This document shows, piece after piece, positions 6,465 to 13,689 of a DNA stretch of 21,454 bases (position 1 is its first letter; each line of letters opens with the position of its first letter). Position numbers and translations under genes: made by a program. Below the pieces are notes generated by a model, which searched no databases, was not told where the DNA came from, and saw only the letters and a program-made list of their open reading frames with translations. Source of the DNA: JACDBE01 sp051002015 (GTDB lineage: Bacteria; Actinomycetota; Acidimicrobiia; Spongiisociales; UBA5794). The DNA is taken from NCBI GenBank assembly GCA_051002015.1, contig JBPCMS010000098.1, positions 1 to 21,454 of the forward strand. Direction: 5' to 3'.

Positions 6465-7193
6465 TTACTTCTCCCAGACCGATACGTGCTTGCGGCTGTC
6501 ACTCGTGAATGGCTCACGCTTCCAGCCGGCCCAGCGCTCGCGAAGTCGCATGCCGGCGAGCTGCGCCATGAGGTCGAGCTCCGCCGGCCACGCGTAGCGG
6601 AAGGGCACCGAGAAGCGCTCCCACCGTCCGTCGTTGAGCGTCCAGTGGTGCGAGGTCAGACGCTGGCTCGCCAAGTCGTACTCGTCGATGCCCACGTGGT
6701 GGTCGCCGAAGTGGAAGGTGCGAGTGCGCTCGCCGGGCGGCAGCCACTGGAGGTCAGGCACGATGAGCTCGACGACGAAGCAGCCGCCGGGCTCGAGGTG
6801 CGCAGCCACATTGCGGAAGCAGGCGACCTGGGCCTCCTGGGTCGTGAGGTTCCCGATCGTGTTGGCGACGAGGTACGCGACCGAGAACGCTCCGGACACG
6901 CCTGTGGTCGCCATGTCGCCGATGGAGAGGCCGATCGCCTCACTGCCCGGCTTCGCTCGCAGCTTGGCGATCATCGCGCCCGACAGCTCGATCCCGTGGA
7001 CCGGGACGCCCCGCCGCGCGAGCGGTAGCCCGATCCGGCCGGTCCCGATCGCAAGCTCGAGCGCTCGTCCGTTCCCGGCGAGCTCGGCGAGGAAGTCGAC
7101 CACCGGCTCGACCACCGCCGGGTCGAACTGCGTCCCGTACAGCTCGTCGTATCGCGCGGCGACCTGCTCGTCGAAGACGCCATCGTCGTGCAT
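6465..7193 (-). CDS. class I SAM-dependent methyltransferase
   Basis: 242 residues. The Rossmann-fold SAM site is clear: motif I ELAIGTG at 46-52, the acidic residue at the end of strand 2 in GIELS (Glu69), and GDMATT at about 92-97 for adenine contact. An N-terminal YDELYG segment is typical of the Methyltransf_25-like small-molecule methyltransferases. Beta-rich residues ~150-200 (FHFGDHHVGIDEYDL) would form the substrate lid. The substrate cannot be named. No Shine-Dalgarno is present; TAGCCT (7200-7205, minus strand) ends 6 bases before the ATG, the same arrangement as capA. It is followed on the same strand, after 149 bases, by the cyclase-like/GNAT series. Confidence 0.9.
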   Translation of the reverse strand: MHDDGVFDEQVAARYDELYGTQFDPAVVEPVVDFLAELAGNGRALELAIGTGRIGLPLARRGVPVHGIELSGAMIAKLRAKPGSEAIGLSIGDMATTGVSGAFSVAYLVANTIGNLTTQEAQVACFRNVAAHLEPGGCFVVELIVPDLQWLPPGERTRTFHFGDHHVGIDEYDLASQRLTSHHWTLNDGRWERFSVPFRYAWPAELDLMAQLAGMRLRERWAGWKREPFTSDSRKHVSVWEK

Positions 7194-7317
7194 ACGGCGA
7201 GGCTACCGCTGGCTGACGATCGTGGCTGCCCAGGGACCGCGCCCGGGAATCAGCAGCGGCTACAGTGCCGGCACGCGCACCGCGCGCCCTCGCGGCCGGT
7301 CGCTCGAGCGTAGGCCT

Positions 7318-7395
7318 GCCGTCGATCTCAGGAGGCGTGACGCCGAGGCTGGTCAGGGCGGTGCAGATCTGGCTGCGGTGACCGGTGCCTCGGTG
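7318..7395 (-). pseudogene. C-terminal remnant of a DinB-like (DUF664-type) protein
   Basis: On the minus strand the frame reads GTGHRSQICTALTSLG then VTPPEID. This matches my memory of the conserved C-terminal helix of DinB/YfiT-like four-helix proteins (HxxxHRxQ metal site followed by LGVxPP). The preceding helices are missing. The upstream bases 7396-7438 contain AFAHH in another frame, perhaps the first metal-site His pair after an indel. It lies between the alpha/beta hydrolase and the methyltransferase genes. The call rests on about 23 residues. Confidence 0.5.
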
Positions 7396-7438
7396 GCCCA
7401 GATGTGATGAGCGAAGGCGTCCCCGAGAAGCGAGGCGG

Positions 7439-8173
7439 TCACCGGGCGCTTCTCGCGTGAGCCTTCGCGACGTCGCCAATGATCTCGGCGAGCTCCCCGG
7501 GACGCGACCACATCGGCCAGTGACTGGTCGGCAGGTCGACCCAGGTGATGTCACGCAGCTCGGCCAGGCCGGCGAGCCAGGCCGGGTTGTGCTCCTTGGC
7601 GTAGGCCTTGATCTGCTCAGACGGGAAGCCGGTGCAGATGATCGTGCTCGGGATGTCGCGGCGAGCGTCGTTGGTGAGCGGTATGACCTCGCGCAGTATG
7701 CCGCCTGGAACCGATACCGCGCGCTGGCGGAACGTCTCCTTCTGCTCATCGCTGAGCCCGTCGATGTTCTCCTCCTCCTCGATCTCCTCCCAGACCAGGG
7801 GCTTCTCCGCTCCGTCGAAGTCGGGATCCAGGGCGCCCTTCCCTGGCGCCGAGTCGACGTACACCATCGCCCCGATCCGCTCCGGGACCCTGTCGCTGGC
7901 CGCGTAGCCGGAGAACCCGGTGGCGCTGTGGACGGCGAGCACGACCGGCGCGTCCGCCGCCTCGACCGCCTCGCAGATCGCGTCGACGTGGTCGGTCAGG
8001 GTGATCGCGGATCGGTCTGTGTCGACCGACTGGAGGCCGGGCATCGTCAGCGCGGTGACGTCGTGGCCGTCGGCGCGCAACGCGTCGGCGACCTCGTCCC
8101 ATGCCCACGCGCCGAGCCAGAACCCCGGAACCAGGACGATCGGTGCGGATGTCATTCCTCGCTGCTCAGCCAT
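7439..8173 (-). CDS. alpha/beta hydrolase
   Basis: 244 residues from ATG 8173, chosen over an upstream ATG because GGGAG stands 4 bases before it. IVLVPGFWLGAWAWDEV (12-28) is the oxyanion-loop region, VHSATG (81-86) carries the nucleophile Ser83 with Val instead of the usual Gly two places before it, and TSHWPMWS (216-223) carries the catalytic His218. The length and motifs fit EstC/salicylate-esterase-like hydrolases of small esters. An unusually acidic stretch (EEIEEEEN, ~129-136) lies in the lid region. The substrate is unknown. It is divergent from the ArsR-type regulator gene across 89 bases, the usual set-up for local repression by that regulator, but the regulator frame is broken here. 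Confidence 0.87.
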   Translation of the reverse strand: MAEQRGMTSAPIVLVPGFWLGAWAWDEVADALRADGHDVTALTMPGLQSVDTDRSAITLTDHVDAICEAVEAADAPVVLAVHSATGFSGYAASDRVPERIGAMVYVDSAPGKGALDPDFDGAEKPLVWEEIEEEENIDGLSDEQKETFRQRAVSVPGGILREVIPLTNDARRDIPSTIICTGFPSEQIKAYAKEHNPAWLAGLAELRDITWVDLPTSHWPMWSRPGELAEIIGDVAKAHARSAR

Positions 8174-8262
8174 GTCGCTCCCTTCGGTGGTCTTGCGGTG
8201 ATCTGCGACCATGGCCGGAACCACGATCGCCCAATGATCCAGTACTACAGAACGTTCCAGAT
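8174..8262. promoter_or_regulatory. divergent promoter/operator region between hydrolase and ArsR-type gene
   Basis: This 89-base divergent gap is the least GC-rich short stretch nearby and carries two small palindromes, AGTACT and GAACGTTC, within 8231-8260, directly upstream of the regulator ATG. In ArsR-type systems the repressor dimer typically binds a dyad in such a gap and represses one or both genes. The specific site is inferred. Confidence 0.4.
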
Positions 8263-8860
8263 ATGTCGATCAATACCCGGATCCCGGATTATGACCTCGT
8301 CGACAGGATCGAGCTCACGACGACCGCCCAGCTTCGGGCAATCGCCGATCCACTGCGGAGATCCTCGACCTGCTCATCGAGCGCGCGGCCACGGTGGCCG
8401 AGCTCGCCACTGCCCTGAACCGCCCGAAGAGCACCGTTGCGCACCACGTCGGCGTGCTCGTTGACACGGGGATGCTTCGGGTCGTCCGCACCCGGCGGGT
8501 GCGAGCCATCGACGAGCGGTACTACGGCCGGACGGCGCCCGTGTTCATGGTGGGCGTGGTCAACCGCCGGGGCAATGAGGCCCTTGCCGTCCACGCCAAC
8601 GCCCTCTCCGTGGCCGCGGCCGAGTCGGTCGCGGCCCACGAGGCCGACGACCTCCGGTCCATCGTCCGCCACTCCCGGATCCCCGCGAGACCGCCGCGGA
8701 GTTCTGGGTTCGCGTCGTGGCGCTCATCCACGAGTTCGCCCAGCTCCCGCGGTCCGGCGACACCGTCTACGGCTTCGCCGCCGGCCTCTATCCGACCGAT
8801 CACCCCTCGCTGCCCGAGGTGGATGCCGACGCCGCCGACGCGTCAGGGCCCCGGACATGA
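8263..8860 (+). pseudogene. ArsR-type winged-helix regulator with two frameshifts
   Basis: Three consecutive frames together encode one regulator. MSINTRIPDYDLVDRIEL to AIADPLR is followed by EILDLLIERAATVAELA, STVAHHVGVLVDTGMLRVVRTR (recognition helix and wing), and finally RETAAEFWVRVVALIHEF to SGPRT. The joins are near GG 8357-8358 and CCCC 8681-8684, and each needs one extra base. With both restored the gene is 600 bases (199 residues), a normal length for this C-terminally extended ArsR group. The TGA overlaps the ATG of the next gene (ATGA), which supports the restored frame. As it stands no full regulator is made. Two consensus errors are an alternative. It would have controlled the divergent hydrolase gene. 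Confidence 0.78.
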
Positions 8861-9051
8861 CCGACCGGATCAACCCGCGCCAGTTCCACGTCCCGGTCTG
8901 GGTGCCGCACGAACAGGCCGAGGCACGCGTCGCGGCGGCGCTCGCCGCCGGTGGCCGCATGGTCCGCGACGAGCACGCGCCCGCGTGGTGGACCCTGGCC
9001 GACGCCGAGGGCAACGAGGCCGACGCGGCCACCACGATGGGTCGCGACTGA
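8857..9051 (+). pseudogene. internally deleted VOC/pterin-dehydratase-type gene
   Basis: The intact frame encodes only 64 residues. The first 11 (MTDRINPRQFH) look like the N-terminus, and residues 12-64 (VWVPHEQAEARVAAALAAGG to WWTLADAEGNEADAATTMGRD) like the extreme C-terminus, of actinobacterial VOC proteins with a pterin-4a-carbinolamine-dehydratase-like N-terminal region. These are normally about 200-220 residues (family recalled, not searched). The middle is missing without a frame change, so a precise in-frame deletion is likely. It is coupled to the regulator gene by a 4-base overlap. A small functional protein cannot be excluded but is unlikely. Confidence 0.6.
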
Positions 9052-9082
9052 GCGCCAGCAGTCGTGTGAGGCCACACGCCGA

Positions 9083-9170
9083 TTACTGACGGGCGTGTTC
9101 GTACCAATGCAGCACCCGCATCGCCCGGAGGGTGTTCCAGCGACAGGGCTTGCCCTCGCTCTCGTCCATG
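9083..9170 (-). pseudogene. C-terminal tail of a third squalene-cyclase-like gene
   Basis: The minus frame reads DESEGKPCRWNTLRAMRVLH then WYEHARQ and a TAA at 9083. It aligns with the tails of the two copies to the left (GKPSRWITLRALRVLRW, EPSRWITLRALRVLRW) but ends WYEH instead of continuing about 12 residues to an ATGA overlap with a GNAT gene. Similarity ends at ~9170, exactly where the right copy of the flanking repeat begins, so the gene was cut by the recombination that formed the block edge. Confidence 0.72.
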
Positions 9171-9345
9171 ACCGAGTCGGATACCACGCTCACCGCCATC
9201 CCGGTGCGGATCGTCGAGGGGCGTCCCGTGGTCGCCGAGGACTCATGGACGGACATCCTCGGCGATCTCACCACTCGCTCGTTCGGCATCGCCTTCGACC
9301 CCGACGGTGTCGCCTCCCCCACCAACCAACCCCGGAGGCTGCTGA
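9171..9345 (+). pseudogene. 3' stub of a second capA gene
   Basis: The frame reads TESDTTLTAIPVRIVEGRPV then DLTTRSFGIAFDPDGVASPTNQ, the C-terminal end of the CapA protein encoded at 1278-2414. All metallophosphatase motifs are missing and the stop is lost by a one-base shift. The open frame runs on without interruption into the secreted nuclease gene, but that read-through has no coding character and the nuclease has its own ribosome site. Confidence 0.82.
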
Positions 9346-9409
9346 GACCGACGGTGTCAGTCGGTCCTGACCCCGACCTCGTCGAGGTGGCGGAACAGGT
9401 CGGCAGGGT
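9171..9409. repeat. right copy of the flanking direct repeat
   Basis: Diverged duplicate of 2241-2478 in the same orientation. It contains the last ~58 codons of a capA gene and, on the other strand, the intact C-terminus of the HAD phosphatase gene. One extra C near 9333 relative to the left copy puts the capA stop out of frame. The HAD stop TGA (9359-9357) corresponds to a GGA codon in the left copy. Confidence 0.85.
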
Positions 9410-10031
9410 CGTCGTACACCCGGTAGGCGCCGGCCCGCTCCAACTCCTCCCGACCGTAGCCGCCGGAGAGCACACCGATCCCCAGCGCCCCGGCCCGGCG
9501 CGCCGCCAGCAGGTCCCACACGCTGTCCCCCACCACCATGGCCTGGGTGATGTCGACCCCGAGCCGCTCCGCCGCCGCCAGGAACAGGTCCGGGTCGGGC
9601 TTGGCGTGGGCCACCTGGTCCCGGGTGACCACCGGGACGTCCTCGGGGATGCCGAGGCGGCGCAGGGTCGGCGCCGCGTTCTCCAGGTAGCCGCTGGTGG
9701 CCACCGCCCAAGGGACCCGGACCTCGGTCAGGTAGCGGAGCAGCTCGACGGCTCCGGGCAGGGGACGGATCTCGGCGGAGCGGGCGGCGTACGCATCGGC
9801 ATGTGCCCGGCGCACCTCGACCGCCTCGGTCTCGGTGAGTTCCCGACCGGTCTCCCGGGCGACGGCGGCGGCGAACAGCCCCCCGCTCATCCCGATCTTG
9901 CGGTGGATCCTCCACACCGACACCTCCATCCCCACCAGCTCGAGGGCCTCGTGCCAGGCGAGCACCTGCTGGTAGACGCTGTCGATCAGGGTCCCGTCGA
10001 GATCGAACACGAAGGCTTGTCTGTGCTCCAC
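9357..10031 (-). CDS. HAD-superfamily phosphatase (beta-phosphoglucomutase/phosphatase-like)
   Basis: 224 residues from a GTG at 10031 with GGGGAGG 4 bases upstream. All four HAD motifs are present: DLDGT (10-14, nucleophile Asp10 and acid/base Asp12), ATSG (111-114), Lys144 in AKPDPD, and GDSVWD (168-173). The cap is the small helical C1 type (residues ~17-85). This subgroup dephosphorylates small sugar or nucleotide phosphates; the exact substrate is unknown. TAGCCT (10072-10077, minus strand) lies 40 bases upstream as a likely -10 box. The gene converges on a capA stub, and its own last codons are duplicated at 2415-2478 beside the whole capA, so capA and this gene were probably once direct convergent neighbours. 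Confidence 0.92.
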   Translation of the reverse strand: MEHRQAFVFDLDGTLIDSVYQQVLAWHEALELVGMEVSVWRIHRKIGMSGGLFAAAVARETGRELTETEAVEVRRAHADAYAARSAEIRPLPGAVELLRYLTEVRVPWAVATSGYLENAAPTLRRLGIPEDVPVVTRDQVAHAKPDPDLFLAAAERLGVDITQAMVVGDSVWDLLAARRAGALGIGVLSGGYGREELERAGAYRVYDDPADLFRHLDEVGVRTD

Positions 10032-10071
10032 GGCGCCTCCCCGGCGATGGTCGATGAGCCCGCCGCCACCG

Positions 10072-10077
10072 AGGCTA
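10072..10077 (-). promoter_or_regulatory. putative -10 box of the HAD gene (TAGCCT)
   Basis: The minus strand reads CGGTAGCCTCGG, the best match to the recurrent promoter element of this window. It lies 40 bases before the GTG start, leaving a leader of about 34 bases that contains a strong Shine-Dalgarno. Confidence 0.45.
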
Positions 10078-10136
10078 CCGCCCCGCGGCAGGGCGGCCCC
10101 CGGATCGTGTACGTTCCCTCCGGCGACGGATCGAGC

Positions 10137-10153
10137 CGGGACAGAACGTCCCG
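10137..10153. promoter_or_regulatory. short dyad upstream of the secreted nuclease gene
   Basis: CGGGAC and GTCCCG arms (10137-10142 and 10148-10153) flank AGAAC, and the word CGAGCCGGG is repeated directly on either side. It lies between a possible -10 (TACGTT, 10110-10115) and the ribosome site of the nuclease gene, so it would be in the 5' leader, as an operator or small hairpin. Weak evidence. Confidence 0.3.
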
Positions 10154-10178
10154 AGCCGGGGGACACCAGGAGGACCGC

Positions 10179-13100
10179 GTGGGCGTTATCAGGCTTCGGG
10201 GCAGGCGGTGGATCACGGTCTTCTCCCTCGGGTTGCTGGCAGGCCTCCTGCCGTTGGTCGCCGCCTCCCCGGCGGCGGCCGCCACCCCGGTATTCATCAA
10301 CGAGATCCACTACGACAACACCGGGACCGACACCAGTGAGGCCATCGAGGTGGCCGGGCCCGCCGGCACCGATCTCACCGGATGGACCATCGTCCTGTAC
10401 AACGGGAACGGCGGTGCGCTGTACGACACCGACGCGCTCCCCGCCGGGCCCATCCCCGACCTCGGCGGAGGGTTCGGGGTCGTGCATATCATCTACCCGA
10501 CCAACGGCATCCAGAACGGCTCCCCCGACGGGATCGCCCTGGTCGACAACGCCAGCACGGTGGTCCAGTTCCTCAGCTACGAGGGCAGCTTCGCCGCCGT
10601 CGGTGGACCCGCCGACGGGATGACCAGCACCGACATCGGGATCAGCCAGACCGGCTCGGGGCCGGTCGGCGAGTCGCTGCAGCTCACCGGCACCGGCACC
10701 ACCTACGAGGACTTCACCTGGGCCCTCGCCACCTCCACCTTCGGCGGCTTCAACAGCGGCCAGACCTTCGGCGACGGTGGCGGCGGCGAGGAGCCCGCCG
10801 CGGTGATCAACGAGTTCGTGCTCAACCATGCCGGCGCCGACACCCACGAGTTCGTGGAGGTGTTCGGTCCCCCCGACACCGACCTGTCCAACTTCACCAT
10901 CCTCGAGGTCGAGGGTGACTCCTCGGGGACCGCCACCGGCACCATCGACGAGGTGATCGGGGTGGGGACCACCGACGGGGCCGGCTCCTGGGTGAGCGGC
11001 TTCACCGCCAACGCCCTGGAGAACGGCACCCTGACCCTGCTCCTCGTCGACGGGTTCACCGGGGCCGCAGGCGACGACCTCGACACCGACGACGACGGCA
11101 TCCTCGATTCGACGCCGTGGACCGCCATCGTCGACGGGGTCGCCGTCACCGACAGCGGCACCAGCGACCTCACCTATGCCCAGCCGGTGCTCACCCCCGG
11201 CTTCGACGGTGGAGCCGTCACCGTCGGCGGCGCTTCACGCATCCCCGACGGCAACGACGACGACACCGCCGCCAACTGGGTGCGCAACGACTTCGACGGC
11301 GAGGGCGTCCCCGGCTTCACCGGCACCCCGGTCGTCGGCGAGGCGATCAACACCCCGGGCGCCACCAACCAAGTGTTCGTGCCACCGCCGTTCTCGTGCG
11401 AGACGCCGGCCACGCTGACGCTGATCTCCGCCATCCAGGGCAGCGGCTCCACCAGCCCCCTCGAGGGGCAGAGCGTCGTGGTCGAGGCGGCGGTCACCGC
11501 CGTCACGGCGGGGCTCTCCGGCTTCTACGTCCAGGAGGAGCCCGCCGACGACGACGGCGACGCCACCACCTCCGAGGGCGTGTTCGTGTTCTCGGTCCCG
11601 CCGGCGGATCTGGCGGTCGGCGACGTGGTGCGGATCTCGGCCGCGGTGACCGAATTCGAGACCAGCGGCGGAGCGTCCAGCCTCACCGAGCTGAGCAACG
11701 CCACGGTCGCCGAGTGCGCCGTCGACCCGGTGACCATCACCCCGACCGTCGTCGAGTTCCCGGTCGCCTCGGTGGACGAGCTCGAACGGTACGAGGGCAT
11801 GCTGATCACGCTCCCCCAGGAGCTGGTGATCAGCGAGTACTTCAACTTCGACCGCTTCAACGAGATCGTGGTGGCGCTGCCCATGCCGGGTCTGGACCGG
11901 CTGTTCACCCCGACCGCGGTGGTCGAGCCGGGGCCGGATGCCATCGCCCTCGCCGCCGAGCACGCCAGACGGCGGATCACCATCGACGACGGGCGGAGCG
12001 CCCAGAACCCCGACCCGGCAATCCACCCCGGCAACGGGGACGTGTTCGACCTGACCAACCGTTTCCGCGGTGGCGACACCATCACCGGGATCACCGGCGT
12101 GGTCGATGACACCTTCGGGCTGTTCCGCATCCACCCGACCACGTACGGCACCTACACCGCCACCAACCTGCGCCCGCCGGGGCCGGACGACGTCGGGGGC
12201 CGGCTCTTGGTAGCCGCCATGAACCAGCTCAACTACTTCACCACGCTCGACCTCGGGCCCGACATCTGCGGCCCCAGCCAGAACCTGGAGTGCCGCGGCG
12301 CCGACGACGCCAACGAGCTGAGCCGGCAGCGGGCCAAGCTGCTCGCCGCCCTCAGCGGGATGGACGCCGACGTCATCGGGCTCAACGAGATCGAGAACAC
12401 CACGGGTGTCGAGGTGATGGCCGACATCGTCGCCGGGCTCAACGACACCTTCGGTGCCGGGACCTACGACTACATCGACACCGGGACCATCGGGACCGAT
12501 GCCATCAAGGTCGGCTTCATCTATCGGACCACCACAGTGACACCGGTAGGGGCCCACGCCATCCTCGACTCGTCGGTGGACCCGAGGTTCATCGACACCA
12601 AGAGCCGACCGGCGCTGGCCCAGACCTTCGAGGAGAACGCAACCGGTGAGCGGTTCACGGTGGCGGTCAACCACCTGAAGTCGAAGGGATCCGACTGTCT
12701 CGACGTCGGTGACCCCGACACCGGCGACGGGCAGGGCAACTGCAACCTCACCAGGACGGCGGCGGCCGAGGCTCTGGTCGATTGGCTGGCGTCCGATCCG
12801 ACCGGCAGCGGCGACCCCGACATCCTGATCATGGGCGACCTCAACTCGTACGACAAGGAAGACCCGATCGACGCCATCCTCGAGGGGCCGGACGACACCC
12901 TCGGGACCTCGGACGACTACACCGACCTGGTCCGCCAGTACCTCGGTGAGCACGCCTACTCGTTCGTGTTCGACGGACAGACGGGCTACCTCGACCATGC
13001 GCTGGCCAACACCTGGCTCGTCCGCCAGGTGACCGGCACCACCGAGTGGCATATCAACGCCGACGAGCCGGACATCCTCGACTACGACACCACGTTCAAG

Positions 13101-13511
13101 CAGCCAGCGCAGGATGCCCTGTACGAACCGAACGCCTACCGGTCATCAGACCACGACCCGGTGATCGTCGGGTTGGAGCTGGAGTCGTTCGATTTCGGAG
13201 GGTTCCTCCCCCCGATCGATCCGGACAACCAGCCCAACTCGCGCAAGGCCGGGTCGGCGCTGCCGGTGATGTTCAGCCTCGGCGGCGACTTCGGGCTGGA
13301 TATCCTGGTTTACGGCTCCCCGTCATGGCAGGCGTGCGCCGGCGGACCCGAGGTCCCGGCGAAGATCCAGTCCGGGCTGACATATGACCCGGACTCCGAC
13401 CAGTACTCGCTGGTCCTCAAGACCGACCGGGCGTTCAAGGGGACCTGCCAGATCCTCACGGTGAGGTTTGTCGACGGGACCGTCGCCACGGTCACCTTCG
13501 AGTTCTTCTAG
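10179..13511 (+). CDS. secreted ExeM/NucH-type endonuclease with two lamin-tail domains and a PxKF-like tail
   Basis: 1,110 residues from a GTG preceded by AGGAGG (10169-10174). The frame is open far upstream, but only this start gives a Sec signal: RLRGRR, a hydrophobic core, then ASPAAAA with cleavage near residue 36. Domains in order: lamin-tail domain 1 (~37-190, begins VFINEIHYDNTG), a Gly-rich linker, lamin-tail domain 2 (~208-400, begins AVINEFVLNHAGADTHEFVE), an OB-like ExeM/YhcR region (~407-670) and an endonuclease/exonuclease/phosphatase domain (~675-1000). The last has Glu737 (LNEIEN), His832 (VNHLKSKG), Asp887 and Asn889 (GDLNSYDKEDP) and the SDHDP motif (990-994). A ~100-residue beta tail resembles the PxKF domain (AGSALPVMFSLGG) but has Met in place of its Lys. 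Family role: extracellular DNA degradation for nutrient scavenging or biofilm turnover. No sorting signal or membrane anchor is seen. Confidence 0.92.
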   Translation: MGVIRLRGRRWITVFSLGLLAGLLPLVAASPAAAATPVFINEIHYDNTGTDTSEAIEVAGPAGTDLTGWTIVLYNGNGGALYDTDALPAGPIPDLGGGFGVVHIIYPTNGIQNGSPDGIALVDNASTVVQFLSYEGSFAAVGGPADGMTSTDIGISQTGSGPVGESLQLTGTGTTYEDFTWALATSTFGGFNSGQTFGDGGGGEEPAAVINEFVLNHAGADTHEFVEVFGPPDTDLSNFTILEVEGDSSGTATGTIDEVIGVGTTDGAGSWVSGFTANALENGTLTLLLVDGFTGAAGDDLDTDDDGILDSTPWTAIVDGVAVTDSGTSDLTYAQPVLTPGFDGGAVTVGGASRIPDGNDDDTAANWVRNDFDGEGVPGFTGTPVVGEAINTPGATNQVFVPPPFSCETPATLTLISAIQGSGSTSPLEGQSVVVEAAVTAVTAGLSGFYVQEEPADDDGDATTSEGVFVFSVPPADLAVGDVVRISAAVTEFETSGGASSLTELSNATVAECAVDPVTITPTVVEFPVASVDELERYEGMLITLPQELVISEYFNFDRFNEIVVALPMPGLDRLFTPTAVVEPGPDAIALAAEHARRRITIDDGRSAQNPDPAIHPGNGDVFDLTNRFRGGDTITGITGVVDDTFGLFRIHPTTYGTYTATNLRPPGPDDVGGRLLVAAMNQLNYFTTLDLGPDICGPSQNLECRGADDANELSRQRAKLLAALSGMDADVIGLNEIENTTGVEVMADIVAGLNDTFGAGTYDYIDTGTIGTDAIKVGFIYRTTTVTPVGAHAILDSSVDPRFIDTKSRPALAQTFEENATGERFTVAVNHLKSKGSDCLDVGDPDTGDGQGNCNLTRTAAAEALVDWLASDPTGSGDPDILIMGDLNSYDKEDPIDAILEGPDDTLGTSDDYTDLVRQYLGEHAYSFVFDGQTGYLDHALANTWLVRQVTGTTEWHINADEPDILDYDTTFKQPAQDALYEPNAYRSSDHDPVIVGLELESFDFGGFLPPIDPDNQPNSRKAGSALPVMFSLGGDFGLDILVYGSPSWQACAGGPEVPAKIQSGLTYDPDSDQYSLVLKTDRAFKGTCQILTVRFVDGTVATVTFEFF

Positions 13512-13651
13512 AGGTCGATGCGACGATAGGTCCCGCTGCCCGGCGGCGGGGCGATCGCCCTGTCCACCGTCGCCGGGGCGGTCCTGGGGCTCGTGTCGAC
13601 GCCGTCGCCAGGCGAGCCGGTCCGGCCGAGTTCGGGTCGGAGGCGGGTCGC

Positions 13652-13689
13652 TAGCCTCGGGGGTCGATCCCCAAAGGAGGACCGGCATC
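13652..13689 (+). promoter_or_regulatory. promoter box, ribosome site and ATC start of the LLM gene
   Basis: TAGCCT (13652-13657, followed by CGG) is the recurrent -10-like element. AAAGGAGG (13673-13680) is the strongest Shine-Dalgarno in the window. Six bases later, where ATG or GTG would be expected, stands ATC (13687-13689). A GGGG/CCCC mini-hairpin (13660-13663 with 13669-13672) immediately precedes the ribosome site. Confidence 0.5.

Larger units (their letters stand above)
2479..9170. other. accessory block (candidate genomic island)
   Basis: This ~6.7-kb stretch lies between the two diverged copies of the capA-HAD junction. It contains five intact-looking genes (cyclase fusion, GNAT, one cyclase-like protein, methyltransferase, alpha/beta hydrolase). 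It also holds at least seven remnants or frameshifted genes: hydrolase chimera, GNAT N-terminus, cyclase-like copy 1, DinB tail, ArsR-type regulator, internally deleted VOC gene and a third cyclase-like tail. No integrase, transposase or tRNA attachment site is visible. Homologous or illegitimate recombination explains the borders better than a site-specific element. The block limits are inferred from the repeat edges. Confidence 0.6.

Noticed and set aside
7194..7317. Possible RNA gene in the gap after the methyltransferase start
   Set aside because: No cloverleaf, anticodon arm or conserved RNA motif could be formed by eye.
2479..9170. Integron-type cassette array
   Set aside because: The gene families look cassette-like, but no attC-type core sites or integrase were seen and genes lie on both strands.
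9132..10178. Long N-terminal extension of the nuclease frame
   Set aside because: It is capA-stub read-through plus antisense of the HAD gene; the GTG at 10179 has a strong ribosome site and begins a signal peptide.
11235..13052. 605-codon minus-strand open frame inside the nuclease gene
   Set aside because: Antisense shadow in the high-GC secreted nuclease gene; no family features, no ribosome site.
13549..13560. GGGCGATCGCCC palindrome similar to the cyanobacterial HIP1 octamer
   Set aside because: Only an isolated match in a GC-rich intergenic stretch; nothing else suggests a cyanobacterium.
13468..13686. Upstream ATG start for the LLM gene
   Set aside because: It would overlap the nuclease gene's end and add ~73 residues without family character; the ribosome site at 13673 points to 13687.
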